64,000 nt of DNA from Exiguobacterium sp. TNDT2 (GCF_003331145.1 NZ_QLVE01000024.1:62001-126000), one strand, 5' to 3'. Positions 34,740 through 42,706 are shown, counted from the first letter of the stretch. Notes: a model not told the origin generated them from the letters alone. Numbers and translations: made by a program.

Positions 34740-34925
34740 TTAATATCTCTTTCCTAATGCTTCAAGCTCTCTAGCTTTCATTCTCGCAAGGGAGCGTTCT
34801 ACATTTCCTCTCGCAATGCGCTTATGTGGATTACGAGTAGGTACTTTTATACGCTGGAGATCCGACATATTCTGAGACGATTGATCAATCCTTCTTTTCT
34901 CTGAAGACTTTGTCGCCGAAGTCAT
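34740..34925 (-). CDS. Small basic protein, SpoIISB-like antitoxin candidate
   Basis: 61 aa, hydrophilic and basic (TSATKSSEKRRIDQSSQNMS, then VPTRNPHKRIARGNVERSLA and MKARELEALGKRY). AAGGAG is 9 bases before the ATG at 34925; an ATG at 34943 lies upstream of that site and is unlikely. It follows the SpoIISA-like gene by 47 bases in the same direction, the order of spoIISA-spoIISB. B. subtilis SpoIISB (56 aa) is also small, basic and disordered, with a similar SPHTARIFKENER-type segment. Identity rests mainly on context. Confidence 0.65.
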   Translation of the reverse strand: MTSATKSSEKRRIDQSSQNMSDLQRIKVPTRNPHKRIARGNVERSLARMKARELEALGKRY

Positions 34926-34972
34926 ATTTCCCCACTCCTTCATAATTAATTCTTTCCCTATTCTATCATTTT

Positions 34973-35917
34973 TTATTCAACATCTTCAACGTCAATACTT
35001 GATACGTTGAATTCATCGTCCCTTTCCTCAACATCAATTCCTTTCAGTATCTGTTTTTGAATCCACATATCTGCAGTTCGAAGTAAATTTTGAATAATTG
35101 GAGTGTTTGCTCCCGTTGCTCCAAATTCTTGATTCGACGCTAATAGAAATAGAAGACTATGATACTCACCGGAGTATACAAAAAACATATAAGACTCCGA
35201 AGATTCTGTTAGCTTATTTCTACCAAAAAAATTTTTTGTGGTTGAAAATGTAAAAGGAGGTTGTTTCATAATTTCAATACTCGAACCTTCGGCTAATTTT
35301 TTGAAGAAATGAGACTTGCGCATCCCTAATTGACTGTAAGTAAACGGAAATTGTTTGTACACTTCATTGTAAGCACTCTCGATTCCTTGGATGAGTGGAA
35401 CATCAGGGTCTATATAATATATATATGATTTGGCTGTAGATTCTTGAATAAAATCTTCTAAATAGTCATTAATAAAACTTACATAGTTTTCTGGGTCAGT
35501 AAAATCCATTACTTCTGTTTGGAAAAATTCTTCGTTATCTTCAATTACTTCATTCATTTTATTTAGCTTCGACAATAAATCCTCGTAAGCTCCACGGTTC
35601 TTATCAAATGTTTCTTCTACTTGTTCATGCTTTAATTCATTAGTAAGAAACTTAGTAATGTCAGGAGTTTGGAAGATCATTAGGTCTATGATGATGACAC
35701 TAACTAAAAAAATTGTTAGTTCAGGCACAGTTTCAAATGGGAAATTGTCGAAAATCCATAGTACAACACCTAACAATATTACCCCATAAAAAAACTTACG
35801 AATTGCCACACGATTATTTATGTAAAATTCACGTTGAAACATATATATAGGAATCGTTGAAAGAAGAAATAGTAAGCCTATCACTACGATGGTTATTGTT
35901 AGCCTTGTTTTTTCCAT
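34973..35917 (-). CDS. SpoIISA-like membrane toxin
   Basis: 314 aa. Three N-terminal transmembrane helices: 8-27, 40-57 (FFYGVILLGVVLWIFDNF) and 67-84 (TIFLVSVIIIDLMIFQTPDI). Then a large cytosolic domain begins with NELKHEQVEETFDKNRGAYE. B. subtilis SpoIISA has the same plan (WYLLFVLGAMVYW, then ALIDAFIFL, then a cytosolic GAF-like domain) but is 248 aa. Its family damages the membrane unless bound by SpoIISB. GAGGAG is 9 bases before the ATG. AT-rich against its GC-rich neighbours, and placed between the RpiR gene and gnd, so acquired. Confidence 0.75.
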   Translation of the reverse strand: MEKTRLTITIVVIGLLFLLSTIPIYMFQREFYINNRVAIRKFFYGVILLGVVLWIFDNFPFETVPELTIFLVSVIIIDLMIFQTPDITKFLTNELKHEQVEETFDKNRGAYEDLLSKLNKMNEVIEDNEEFFQTEVMDFTDPENYVSFINDYLEDFIQESTAKSYIYYIDPDVPLIQGIESAYNEVYKQFPFTYSQLGMRKSHFFKKLAEGSSIEIMKQPPFTFSTTKNFFGRNKLTESSESYMFFVYSGEYHSLLFLLASNQEFGATGANTPIIQNLLRTADMWIQKQILKGIDVEERDDEFNVSSIDVEDVE

Positions 35918-35984
35918 TGCAAACCACTCCTCTTTGCTTTACTCACTTTAAGTTTACAACGATGCGAAATCAGATACCATAAAC

Positions 35985-35995
35985 GAAAAAAATTC
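35985..35995. promoter_or_regulatory. Candidate RpiR operator, copy 2
   Basis: GAAAAAAATTC upstream of the gnd -35 element, inside the 19-base sequence shared with 34570-34588. Confidence 0.5.
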
Positions 35996-36006
35996 CGCAA
36001 TCTCTA

Positions 36007-36034
36007 TTGAAAATCGAATTTAATTTGATATTAT
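36007..36034 (+). promoter_or_regulatory. Promoter of the gluconate operon
   Basis: TTGAAA, 16 bases, TATTAT; sigma-A type, 41 bases upstream of the gnd start. Operator copies lie on both sides. Confidence 0.65.
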
Positions 36035-36046
36035 ATTGGAGAGATG

Positions 36047-36057
36047 GAAAAAAATTC
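36047..36057. promoter_or_regulatory. Candidate RpiR operator, copy 3
   Basis: GAAAAAAATTC in the gnd leader, just after the expected transcription start, suiting repression by roadblock. Confidence 0.5.
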
Positions 36058-36074
36058 GATTTAGAGGTGACGAT

Positions 36075-36959
36075 ATGCAAATCGGTTTGATTGGATTAGG
36101 CAAGATGGGATACAACTTGGCGCTCAACTTGAGCGACCACGGTTACACTGTCGTCGGAACGGACGCCGGCAACGTTGAGGCGACATCGAAGTTCGAGATC
36201 GTGCCGACGCTTGAAGACGTGATCAACTCGCTCGAGACGCCACGCATCATCTGGGCGATGGTGCCGGCCGGTGACGTCACCGAGACCGTCCTCGCAGAAC
36301 TCCTCGAAAAACTCGAGCCGGGTGACATCGTCATCGATGGTGGCAACTCGAACTACAAGCTGTCGGTCGCACGCGCCGAACAGTTCAGCGCCAAAGGCAT
36401 CGGCTTCTTCGACTGCGGAACGAGCGGCGGCACGGAAGGCGCCCGTAACGGTGCCTGCACGATGGTCGGCGGTGATGCCGACGCTTGGCCATTGATCGAA
36501 CCGATTTTCAAAGACCTCTCGGTCGAGAACGGTTACTTGTATACGGGCCCGGCCGGCAGCGGCCACTTCTTGAAGATGATCCACAACGGCATCGAGTACG
36601 GCATGATGCAGGCGATCGCCGAAGGGTTCGACATCTTGGAGAAGAGCCCGTTCGATTACGACTACGAACAGGTCGCTCGCGTCTGGAACCACGGATCGGT
36701 CGTACGCTCGTGGCTGATGGAACTCACCGAGAACGCGTTCTCGAAAGACGCGAAGCTCGACGACATCCGCGGCGTCATGCATTCCTCAGGGGAAGGGAAA
36801 TGGACGGTCGAGACGGCGCTCGAGCTACAGGCGGCGGCTCCGGTCATCGCCATGTCGCTCATGATGCGCTATCGCTCGCTCGAGGACGACACGTTCTCCG
36901 GCAAAGTCGTCGCGGCGCTCCGCAACGAGTTCGGGGGCCATGCGGTCGTCAAGAAATAA
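36075..36959 (+). CDS. 6-phosphogluconate dehydrogenase, short type (copy 2, gluconate operon)
   Basis: 294 aa, close paralogue of the protein at 21729-22610. It has the same landmarks: GLGKMGYNLALNL, MVPAGDVTETVL, DGGNSNYKLSVARA, GTSGGTEGARNGACTM, and GSGHFLKMIHNGIEYGMMQA. The frame is open to 36036, but AGAGGTGA is 4 bases before the ATG at 36075. Together with the permease and kinase downstream it completes gluconate uptake, phosphorylation and oxidation to ribulose 5-phosphate. A hairpin and a cre site separate it from gntP. Confidence 0.95.
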   Translation: MQIGLIGLGKMGYNLALNLSDHGYTVVGTDAGNVEATSKFEIVPTLEDVINSLETPRIIWAMVPAGDVTETVLAELLEKLEPGDIVIDGGNSNYKLSVARAEQFSAKGIGFFDCGTSGGTEGARNGACTMVGGDADAWPLIEPIFKDLSVENGYLYTGPAGSGHFLKMIHNGIEYGMMQAIAEGFDILEKSPFDYDYEQVARVWNHGSVVRSWLMELTENAFSKDAKLDDIRGVMHSSGEGKWTVETALELQAAAPVIAMSLMMRYRSLEDDTFSGKVVAALRNEFGGHAVVKK

Positions 36960-36963
36960 CGGC

Positions 36964-36994
36964 AAGGAAAAGGTCGGGGGTGGCCTTTTCCTTT
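36964..36994 (+). terminator. Hairpin between gnd and gntP
   Basis: Stem AAGGAAAAGG / CCTTTTCCTT with a 10-base loop and a short T tract. It may reduce read-through into gntP. Confidence 0.65.
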
Positions 36995-37003
36995 GTAAAT
37001 ATT

Positions 37004-37017
37004 TGTAAACGGTTACA
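37004..37017. promoter_or_regulatory. Catabolite repression element (cre)
   Basis: TGTAAACGGTTACA matches the CcpA consensus TGWAANCGNTNWCA at every position. It lies 26 bases upstream of gntP, so glucose should repress gluconate uptake. Confidence 0.8.
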
Positions 37018-37042
37018 CGAAAAATAAAGGGGGAACTACATA

Positions 37043-38386
37043 ATGTCTGGCTCTACACTTATATTGATCGCAGTCGCAGGGATTTTCTTGCTCTTATTCT
37101 TAGTCATGCGGACGAAGCTCCACGCGTTCGTCTCACTTCTTCTCGTCAGTCTACTCGTCGGGATCGCGGCCGGCATGCCGCTCGGGGACGTCATCGTCTC
37201 GATTCAAAACGGGATGGGCGGCACGCTCGGCTTCGTCGCCGTCGTCGTCGGTCTCGGTGCCATGTTCGGGAAGATGCTCGAAGTATCGGGTGGCGCAGAA
37301 CGCCTCGCCCAGACGCTCGTCAATAAGTTTGGTGAGGACAAGGCGCAATGGGCACTCGCCATCACCGGCTTCATCGTCGCCGTGCCTGTCTTCTTCGACG
37401 TCGGTTTCATCATTCTCGTCCCGATCGTCTACGGTCTCGCCAAAAAGACGGGCCGTTCGCTCCTCTACTACGGGATTCCGCTCCTCGCGGGTCTCGCCGT
37501 CACGCACAGCTTCATCCCGCCGACGCCAGGTCCGATTGCCGTCGCCAACTTGATCGGCGCCGAGCTCGGCTGGGTCATCTTGTTCGGGGTCATCGCCGGG
37601 ATTCCGGCCGCGATTTTAGCCGGACCGATTTTCGGGAAGTATATTGCGAACAAGATTCAAGTCAACATCCCGGACTATATGGAGTTCGAAGAGATCGACA
37701 CGTCGAAAGAACTCCCGAGCTTCAAGATGATTGTCTCGCTCATCTCGATTCCGCTCGTGCTGATCCTCGCGAACACGTTGTCTGCCGTCTTATTAGAAGA
37801 AGGCAACGCTATCCGCACGTTCTTTACGTTCATGGGTCACCCGTTCGTCGCCTTGACGCTCGCGACACTCCTCACCTTCATCTTCCTCGGTACACGCCGC
37901 GGTTATACGCGTGACGAAGTCCAAGAGATCGCGACAAAAGCGCTCGAACCGGCCGGGATTATCATCCTCGTCACCGGTGCCGGTGGCGTGTTCAAACAAG
38001 TATTGATCGACTCAGGTGTCGGTGACGTGCTCGGGGAAATGATGGCCGGGTCACCGCTTCCAGCCATCGTACTCGCCTTCTTGATCGCGACCGTCGTCCG
38101 TGTCGCCCAAGGTTCGGCGACCGTCTCGATGGTCACGGCGGCAGGACTCATCACGCCGCTTCTCGAAATCCAAAATATCACCGGTGCCGCGCTAGGCCTC
38201 ATCGTCATCGCGATCGCCTCTGGTGCGACCGTCTTGTCTCACGTCAACGACTCGGGCTTCTGGCTCGTCAACCGGTACTTCGGTTTGGACGTGAAAGACA
38301 CGCTCAAGTCGTGGACCGTCATGGAAACGATTATCGGATTGACCGGCTTCGCGGTCGTCTTCTTGATCAGCTTGTTTATCATTTAA
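37043..38386 (+). CDS. gntP: Gluconate permease (GntP family)
   Basis: 447 aa with about 12-14 hydrophobic helices; gluconate:proton symporter. Landmarks are FGKMLEVSGGAERLAQTLVN, AVPVFFDVGFIILVPIVYGL, THSFIPPTPGPIAVANLIGA, and in the second half VRVAQGSATVSMVTAAGL and SGATVLSHVNDSGFWLVNRY. AAGGGGGA is 8 bases before the ATG. It lies between gnd and gntK in the same direction, 8 to 17 bases from gntK depending on the start chosen there. Confidence 0.95.
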   Translation: MSGSTLILIAVAGIFLLLFLVMRTKLHAFVSLLLVSLLVGIAAGMPLGDVIVSIQNGMGGTLGFVAVVVGLGAMFGKMLEVSGGAERLAQTLVNKFGEDKAQWALAITGFIVAVPVFFDVGFIILVPIVYGLAKKTGRSLLYYGIPLLAGLAVTHSFIPPTPGPIAVANLIGAELGWVILFGVIAGIPAAILAGPIFGKYIANKIQVNIPDYMEFEEIDTSKELPSFKMIVSLISIPLVLILANTLSAVLLEEGNAIRTFFTFMGHPFVALTLATLLTFIFLGTRRGYTRDEVQEIATKALEPAGIIILVTGAGGVFKQVLIDSGVGDVLGEMMAGSPLPAIVLAFLIATVVRVAQGSATVSMVTAAGLITPLLEIQNITGAALGLIVIAIASGATVLSHVNDSGFWLVNRYFGLDVKDTLKSWTVMETIIGLTGFAVVFLISLFII

Positions 38387-38403
38387 GTTAGGAAGTGATG
38401 TGT

Positions 38404-39903
38404 GTGTACACCATTGGCGTCGATATCGGGACGACGAGCACGAAAGCCGTCCTATTTCATAACCAGCAACTACTCGCGGTACATAATGTGCTGTACCCGC
38501 TCCTCACTCCGGACACGGAGACGGCCGAGCAAGACCCGGTCGTCATCTACGGGGCCGTGCTCGAGGCGATTTCCGCCGTCCGCGCCAAAGCCGACGGTCC
38601 CGTCCGCTTCGCCTCATTCAGTTCGGCGATGCATAGCTTGATCGCACTCGACGCGTTCGGGCGCCCGCTCACCCACAGCATCACCTGGGCCGACAGCCGG
38701 GCCAACCCGTATACGCAAGAGATCAAACGCGAGTTCGATGCGAGCGCGCTCCATATGCGCACCGGCACACCGGTCCATCCGATGGCGCCACTGTCGAAAC
38801 TGCGTTGGCTGAAAGCGGAACATCCGGACGTGGTCGACCAGGCGGCCAAGTTCGTCTCAATCAAGGAGTACGTCTTCTATCGCCTGACCGGTCGTTTCGT
38901 CATCGACCATTCGATCGCCTCGGCGACAGGGTTGTTTAATTTGAAGAACTGCGACTGGGATGCGGAGGCGCTCGACATCGCCGGGGTCACGCCGGAACAA
39001 CTGTCCGAGCTTGTGCCGACGACGGAGATTGTAACGCTGAAATCGGATGTTGTTGAGACGCTCGGCTGGGACTTCCCGCTCGTCATCGGGGCGAGCGACG
39101 GGGTGTTGTCAAACCTCGGTGTCGGGGCGTTCGAACCAGGCGTCGTCGCCGTCACGATCGGGACGAGTGGCGCCATCCGTACGGTCGTCCGCGAGCCGGT
39201 CGAGGATCCGAAAGGACGTATCTTCTGTTATGCTTTGACCGACAAGCATTGGGTCATCGGCGGACCGGTCAATAACGGCGGCATCATCTTGCGCTGGCTC
39301 CGCGACGAGTTCGCGGCGAGCGAAGTCGAGACGGCGAAACGGCTCGGCATGGACGCCTATGACGTGTTGACGCGCATCGCCGAGACGGTCAAGCCGGGCT
39401 CGGACGGCCTGTTGTTCCACCCGTACTTGATGGGTGAACGGGCGCCGCTCTGGGACTCGAACGCACGTGGTTCGTTCTTCGGCTTGAGCATCCACCATAA
39501 GCGCGAGCACTTCATCCGCTCAGTGCTCGAAGGTGTCATCTTCAACTTATATACGGTCATGCTCGCGCTCGACGAATTGACGGGTGCGCCGAACCGGATT
39601 CACGCGACGGGCGGCTTTGCCCAGTCGAGCCTATGGCGCCAAATGATGGCCGACATTTTCGATACGCCGGTCGTCGTTCCGGAGAGCCATGAAAGCTCGT
39701 GTCTCGGTGCCGTCATGCTCGGCGAGTATGCGTTCGGCGACATCGACGACTTCACGGCCGTGCCGCAAGTGACGCATGAACATAAGCCGAACATGGAGGC
39801 GACGACCGTTTACCGGGAGTTGCTGCCGATTTACATCCGCTTGTCGCGACACCTCGCGGAAGAATACGAGGCCATCTCAGATTTTCAGCGGAAGCATGTA
39901 TAA
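38404..39903 (+). CDS. gntK: Gluconokinase (FGGY family)
   Basis: About 499 aa. It phosphorylates gluconate to 6-phosphogluconate with ATP. YTIGVDIGTTSTKAVLF is the phosphate 1 motif, ITWADSRAN and GTPVHPMAPLSKLRWL are gluconokinase-type substrate segments, VTIGTSGAIRTVV is phosphate 2, and ATGGFAQSSLWRQMMAD the adenosine motif. Upstream ATG (38398) is 2 bases from AGGAAG, too close; the GTG at 38404 has 8-base spacing and is preferred. It ends the gluconate operon before a terminator. Confidence 0.93.
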   Translation: MYTIGVDIGTTSTKAVLFHNQQLLAVHNVLYPLLTPDTETAEQDPVVIYGAVLEAISAVRAKADGPVRFASFSSAMHSLIALDAFGRPLTHSITWADSRANPYTQEIKREFDASALHMRTGTPVHPMAPLSKLRWLKAEHPDVVDQAAKFVSIKEYVFYRLTGRFVIDHSIASATGLFNLKNCDWDAEALDIAGVTPEQLSELVPTTEIVTLKSDVVETLGWDFPLVIGASDGVLSNLGVGAFEPGVVAVTIGTSGAIRTVVREPVEDPKGRIFCYALTDKHWVIGGPVNNGGIILRWLRDEFAASEVETAKRLGMDAYDVLTRIAETVKPGSDGLLFHPYLMGERAPLWDSNARGSFFGLSIHHKREHFIRSVLEGVIFNLYTVMLALDELTGAPNRIHATGGFAQSSLWRQMMADIFDTPVVVPESHESSCLGAVMLGEYAFGDIDDFTAVPQVTHEHKPNMEATTVYRELLPIYIRLSRHLAEEYEAISDFQRKHV

Positions 39904-39906
39904 GAC

Positions 39907-39937
39907 AAGCCGAGTCCTTCAAGAGCTCGGCTTTTTG
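39907..39937 (+). terminator. Terminator of the gluconate operon
   Basis: Stem AAGCCGAG / CTCGGCTT with an 11-base loop, followed by TTT. Confidence 0.85.
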
Positions 39938-40118
39938 ATGGGTTCAGTTGGAGGTGCTAGAATCTATTCATCGTCAGAGTACAATCATTTGCTGAATAAC
40001 TAGATGATTAAAGGATGTTGGATTGCTTATATGAAAAATATAAATAGGTTTGAACTTGTCGTAGCTTACCTAAGAATCGTTTATTTTCGTAATACGTTAA
40101 AGAGGAGGGAGTAATCAG

Positions 40119-40400
40119 ATGGCTATTGCGATCTGATATATTATTGCAGGTATAGGTGCATTTGTGGCTTATTGGTTTAGTACGGGAGAGTCGAGAAAGA
40201 CAAAATTTAAAACATGGGGCATCGCTCTGATGCTTCCCATTTCACCCGCTTTAGCTTTTTCGATCGGACTCTCCTATGCAATCAGTGTCGAAAATGCTTG
40301 GGCTGGATTAATCATGTGGCTTATCTTCCCCTTTATTTTCTTCATCGGACTCACTCTATTGTTACTCGGCATTTTCAAAAAAGAAAAAGAAATCGTTTGA
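40119..40400 (+). pseudogene. Small membrane protein with an early in-frame TGA
   Basis: AGAGGAGGGA lies 8 bases before an ATG at 40119, which reads MAIAI, then TGA (40134-40136), then YIIAGIGAFVAYWFSTGES in the same frame to 40400. The restored 93-residue protein has three hydrophobic helices (IIAGIGAFVAYWF, LMLPISPALAFSIGLSYAI, LIMWLIFPFIFFIGLTLLLL). A Trp codon (TGG) at position 6 would fit. A GTG at 40164 could restart translation but has no ribosome site. I do not know the family. Confidence 0.65.
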
Positions 40401-40464
40401 GTGATGTAGACAAAGTATCTTTCAATCTTACAAGATATAAATGCGATTGAAGGGAGGAAAGAAA

Positions 40465-40722
40465 TTGAATAAAGCGTTTTTAATTATCATTAACATCGTC
40501 ACTGGATTAGTCGTTACCGCGATCACTATTTTCGCTCTTGGAATAAGTGGCATGGCAGAAGGGTCTCAACCCGCGTCTAGCTACTACTGGTTGCTGCTAT
40601 TCGGGGTATGGTTTATTGGTTTAGTCATGCAGTTGAAACAGGCAACTAGAGTCATCGGTTTAGTCGTTACCTTTCTTCCAATCCTCTACTTTGTATCCCG
40701 TTTTGCATTTGAATTTTTATAA
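40465..40722 (+). CDS. Small membrane protein of unknown function
   Basis: 85 aa with three hydrophobic segments (FLIIINIVTGLVVTAITIFA, YYWLLLFGVWFIGLVMQL, and VIGLVVTFLPILYFVSRFAF). GGGAGGAAA is 4 bases before a TTG at 40465; an in-frame ATG at 40441 precedes that site and is unlikely to be used. It follows the interrupted small membrane gene and may form a pair with it. No family recognised. Confidence 0.65.
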   Translation: MNKAFLIIINIVTGLVVTAITIFALGISGMAEGSQPASSYYWLLLFGVWFIGLVMQLKQATRVIGLVVTFLPILYFVSRFAFEFL

Positions 40723-40780
40723 CTTTTGGTCTGTCACCATAACGTGGAATTACTCAAACGTTACGGTAACGGATCATTTT

Positions 40781-41302
40781 TTATGCCTTCTCATATGTCA
40801 CCATGACGAACTGTCCCGACGCGCGTTGGCTCGTCAGTTTCAACTTCGTCTCTTTCGTGCCTTCCGGGAAGAGGGAAATCCCTTCGCCTAATACGACCGG
40901 GGCGATGGCGATCTCATAGCTGTCGATCAAGTCATGCGCCATCGCGGCCTTGATGATTTCGCCTCCACCGACGAGCCAAATGTCTCCGTCGATGTCTTGC
41001 TTCAATCGTTCGATGAGCTGTTCGATCGGCTCGTCCGTGAACGTGACGTGCTCGGCTTCCCGGTCCGGACTCCGCGTCAAAATGTAGTTCGGGATGTTCG
41101 CGTACGGGTAATGGTTGTCCTCGAGCCGGAGCACTTCCTCGTACGTCTTACGCCCCATGATAACGGCACCGACCGTTTGGAAGAAGTCGGCGTAGCCGTT
41201 GTCCCCTTGCCCAACGACTTCGAACAACCAATCGAGTTGGTCGTTCGTGCGGGCGATTTTTCCGTCCAAACTTGTCGCGATATATAAGACGACGTTTGAC
41301 AT
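40781..41302 (-). CDS. Dihydrofolate-reductase-like (RibD C-terminal type) reductase
   Basis: 173 aa of the RibD_C family. VVLYIATSLDGKIAR opens the fold, VGAVIMGRKTYEEVL and DIWLVGGGEIIKAAM are the NADPH-binding loops, and SYEIAIAPVVLGEGISLFP is characteristic of the YyaP/YwjB group. The ATG at 41302 has AAGGAGGAA 6 bases before it; the open frame to 41344 is not used. Divergent from the WYL regulator, which may control it. Reaction unknown. Confidence 0.85.
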   Translation of the reverse strand: MSNVVLYIATSLDGKIARTNDQLDWLFEVVGQGDNGYADFFQTVGAVIMGRKTYEEVLRLEDNHYPYANIPNYILTRSPDREAEHVTFTDEPIEQLIERLKQDIDGDIWLVGGGEIIKAAMAHDLIDSYEIAIAPVVLGEGISLFPEGTKETKLKLTSQRASGQFVMVTYEKA

Positions 41303-41377
41303 GGTGAATTCCTCCTTGATTCGTGATACATTCAGCTTACTCAATCAACACGACAAAACTTGACGGGAATTGATGAG

Positions 41378-42268
41378 ATGAAAAAACGACATCTGCACTT
41401 GATTCGATTGTTGAACCGGGGAAGCCGGTTTACGGCGGATGAACTCGCCCATGAGACCGGCGCTTCGATTCGAACGATTCAGCGCGACATGCTGACGCTC
41501 GAGGAACTCGGCTATCCGATTTGGAGCGTCCCTGGAACGGGTGGCGGTTATGAAATGTTGCCGAATCGGCTCTTGCCCCCGCTCCAGCTCCGAGAACAGG
41601 AAGCGGTTGCGCTCTACCTCACCCTCAAATGGATGGAACAAATTCCGGACGTGCCATTCGGTGACATGCGGGACACGCTGTCCGATTGGTACGTGAACGA
41701 ATTGCCGCACGACCTCGAGACGAAAATCGGTTGGCTCGAAAAGAACATCCTTTGGCTCGGGAATAAGACCGTCCCGTCGGCCCCGTTCACGAAAGACGTG
41801 TTTCAGGCGGTCGAGCAACGGCGGAATATCGAGATGACATACGCGACGACGAAAGGATCACGCACGTTCACCGTCGCTCCGGTCGGGATGGCGCTTCTCG
41901 ATCTGAAATGGTACGTGTACGGCCTCTCGGAGTACGGACTGCGCCAATATCGCATCGACCGGATCGAAGCGATGCGCCTACTTGATGAGACGTTCGAAGC
42001 GGACGACTTGGCGATGCTCCTCGAGGCGAGTGATGAACGAATCGGTGTGACCGTTCGGCTCACCATCACCCCGCTTGGCCGTCGTCTACTTGAAGACGTA
42101 TTACCCGATATCGGCGAAAAGAATGAGTGGGACGTACCGGAAGCCGAGCTCCCGTTCTTGTCGCGACAATTGCTAGCGGCCGGGGCGGAAGTCGAGGTCT
42201 TAGAGCCGACTGAACTGAGAGAGATGATGCGGGAGCACGCCGAAAGGTTATGGGATATGTATGAATAA
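41378..42268 (+). CDS. WYL-domain transcriptional regulator (YafY/DeoR-type HTH)
   Basis: 296 aa. The N-terminal HTH_11 domain has RLLNRGSRFTADELAHETGA and SIRTIQRDMLTLEELG. The WYL domain follows near 135-210 with LDLKWYVYGLSEYGLRQYRI, where Trp-Tyr-Val replaces WYL, and a C-terminal WCX extension. Such regulators sense a nucleotide or nucleic acid ligand. The ATG at 41378 has only a weak ribosome site; a TTG at 41360 is possible. It is divergent from the reductase gene, its likely target. Confidence 0.85.
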   Translation: MKKRHLHLIRLLNRGSRFTADELAHETGASIRTIQRDMLTLEELGYPIWSVPGTGGGYEMLPNRLLPPLQLREQEAVALYLTLKWMEQIPDVPFGDMRDTLSDWYVNELPHDLETKIGWLEKNILWLGNKTVPSAPFTKDVFQAVEQRRNIEMTYATTKGSRTFTVAPVGMALLDLKWYVYGLSEYGLRQYRIDRIEAMRLLDETFEADDLAMLLEASDERIGVTVRLTITPLGRRLLEDVLPDIGEKNEWDVPEAELPFLSRQLLAAGAEVEVLEPTELREMMREHAERLWDMYE

Positions 42269-42306
42269 AAAATGGGCTCATACCGGGAAAGGTGTGAGTC
42301 CATTTT
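42267..42306. terminator. Bidirectional terminator
   Basis: AAAATGGGCTCATACC pairs with GGTGTGAGTCCATTTT, with two mismatched or wobble positions, between convergent genes. Confidence 0.85.
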
Positions 42307-42535
42307 AAATTGATTTTTGTTGAAGCTGACGAACTGAGTCAAAGAGCCGCTCGGCATTTTTAGGACTCTGCAACAGATACATCGTCTCCATCAATTGATT
42401 GTATTCTTGCTCGGACATGATGACGGCATTGCGACCATTCTTTCGGACGATGGTCATCGTTTCACTATTTTCGTGCACTTGATTCAAGACTTGCTTCAAG
42501 TTGTTTCGAGCTTTTTCAAAAGAGATAGCAGCCAT
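42305..42535 (-). CDS. Orphan Phd/YefM-family antitoxin
   Basis: 76 aa. AAISFEKARNNLKQVLNQVH, then MTIVRKNGRNAVIMSEQEYN and LMETMYLLQSPKNAERL is the full YefM pattern: DNA-binding N-terminus and a toxin-neutralising C-terminal helix. AGGGG is 8 bases before the ATG at 42535. No YoeB/RelE toxin gene lies downstream, because a convergent gene follows at once. It may be a stand-alone regulator or the survivor of a broken pair. Confidence 0.85.
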   Translation of the reverse strand: MAAISFEKARNNLKQVLNQVHENSETMTIVRKNGRNAVIMSEQEYNQLMETMYLLQSPKNAERLFDSVRQLQQKSI

Positions 42536-42706
42536 GGTCATATCCCCTATTTAAAAGATTTTGTATCTATATTATACCCGAATCAGTATAAGGCATACTT
42601 GAAACAGGGACTAACACTTTAAAAGGATGAATCCTTTGGCTTATACGATTATTGTAATTTAATGGTAAATTAAAATTACTCATTCTAACAGTATAGGAGC
42701 GCTACC

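Noticed and set aside
36096-36782. 228-codon minus-strand frame opposite gnd
   Set aside because: Complement of the well-conserved 6-phosphogluconate dehydrogenase; a similar shadow lies opposite copy 1.
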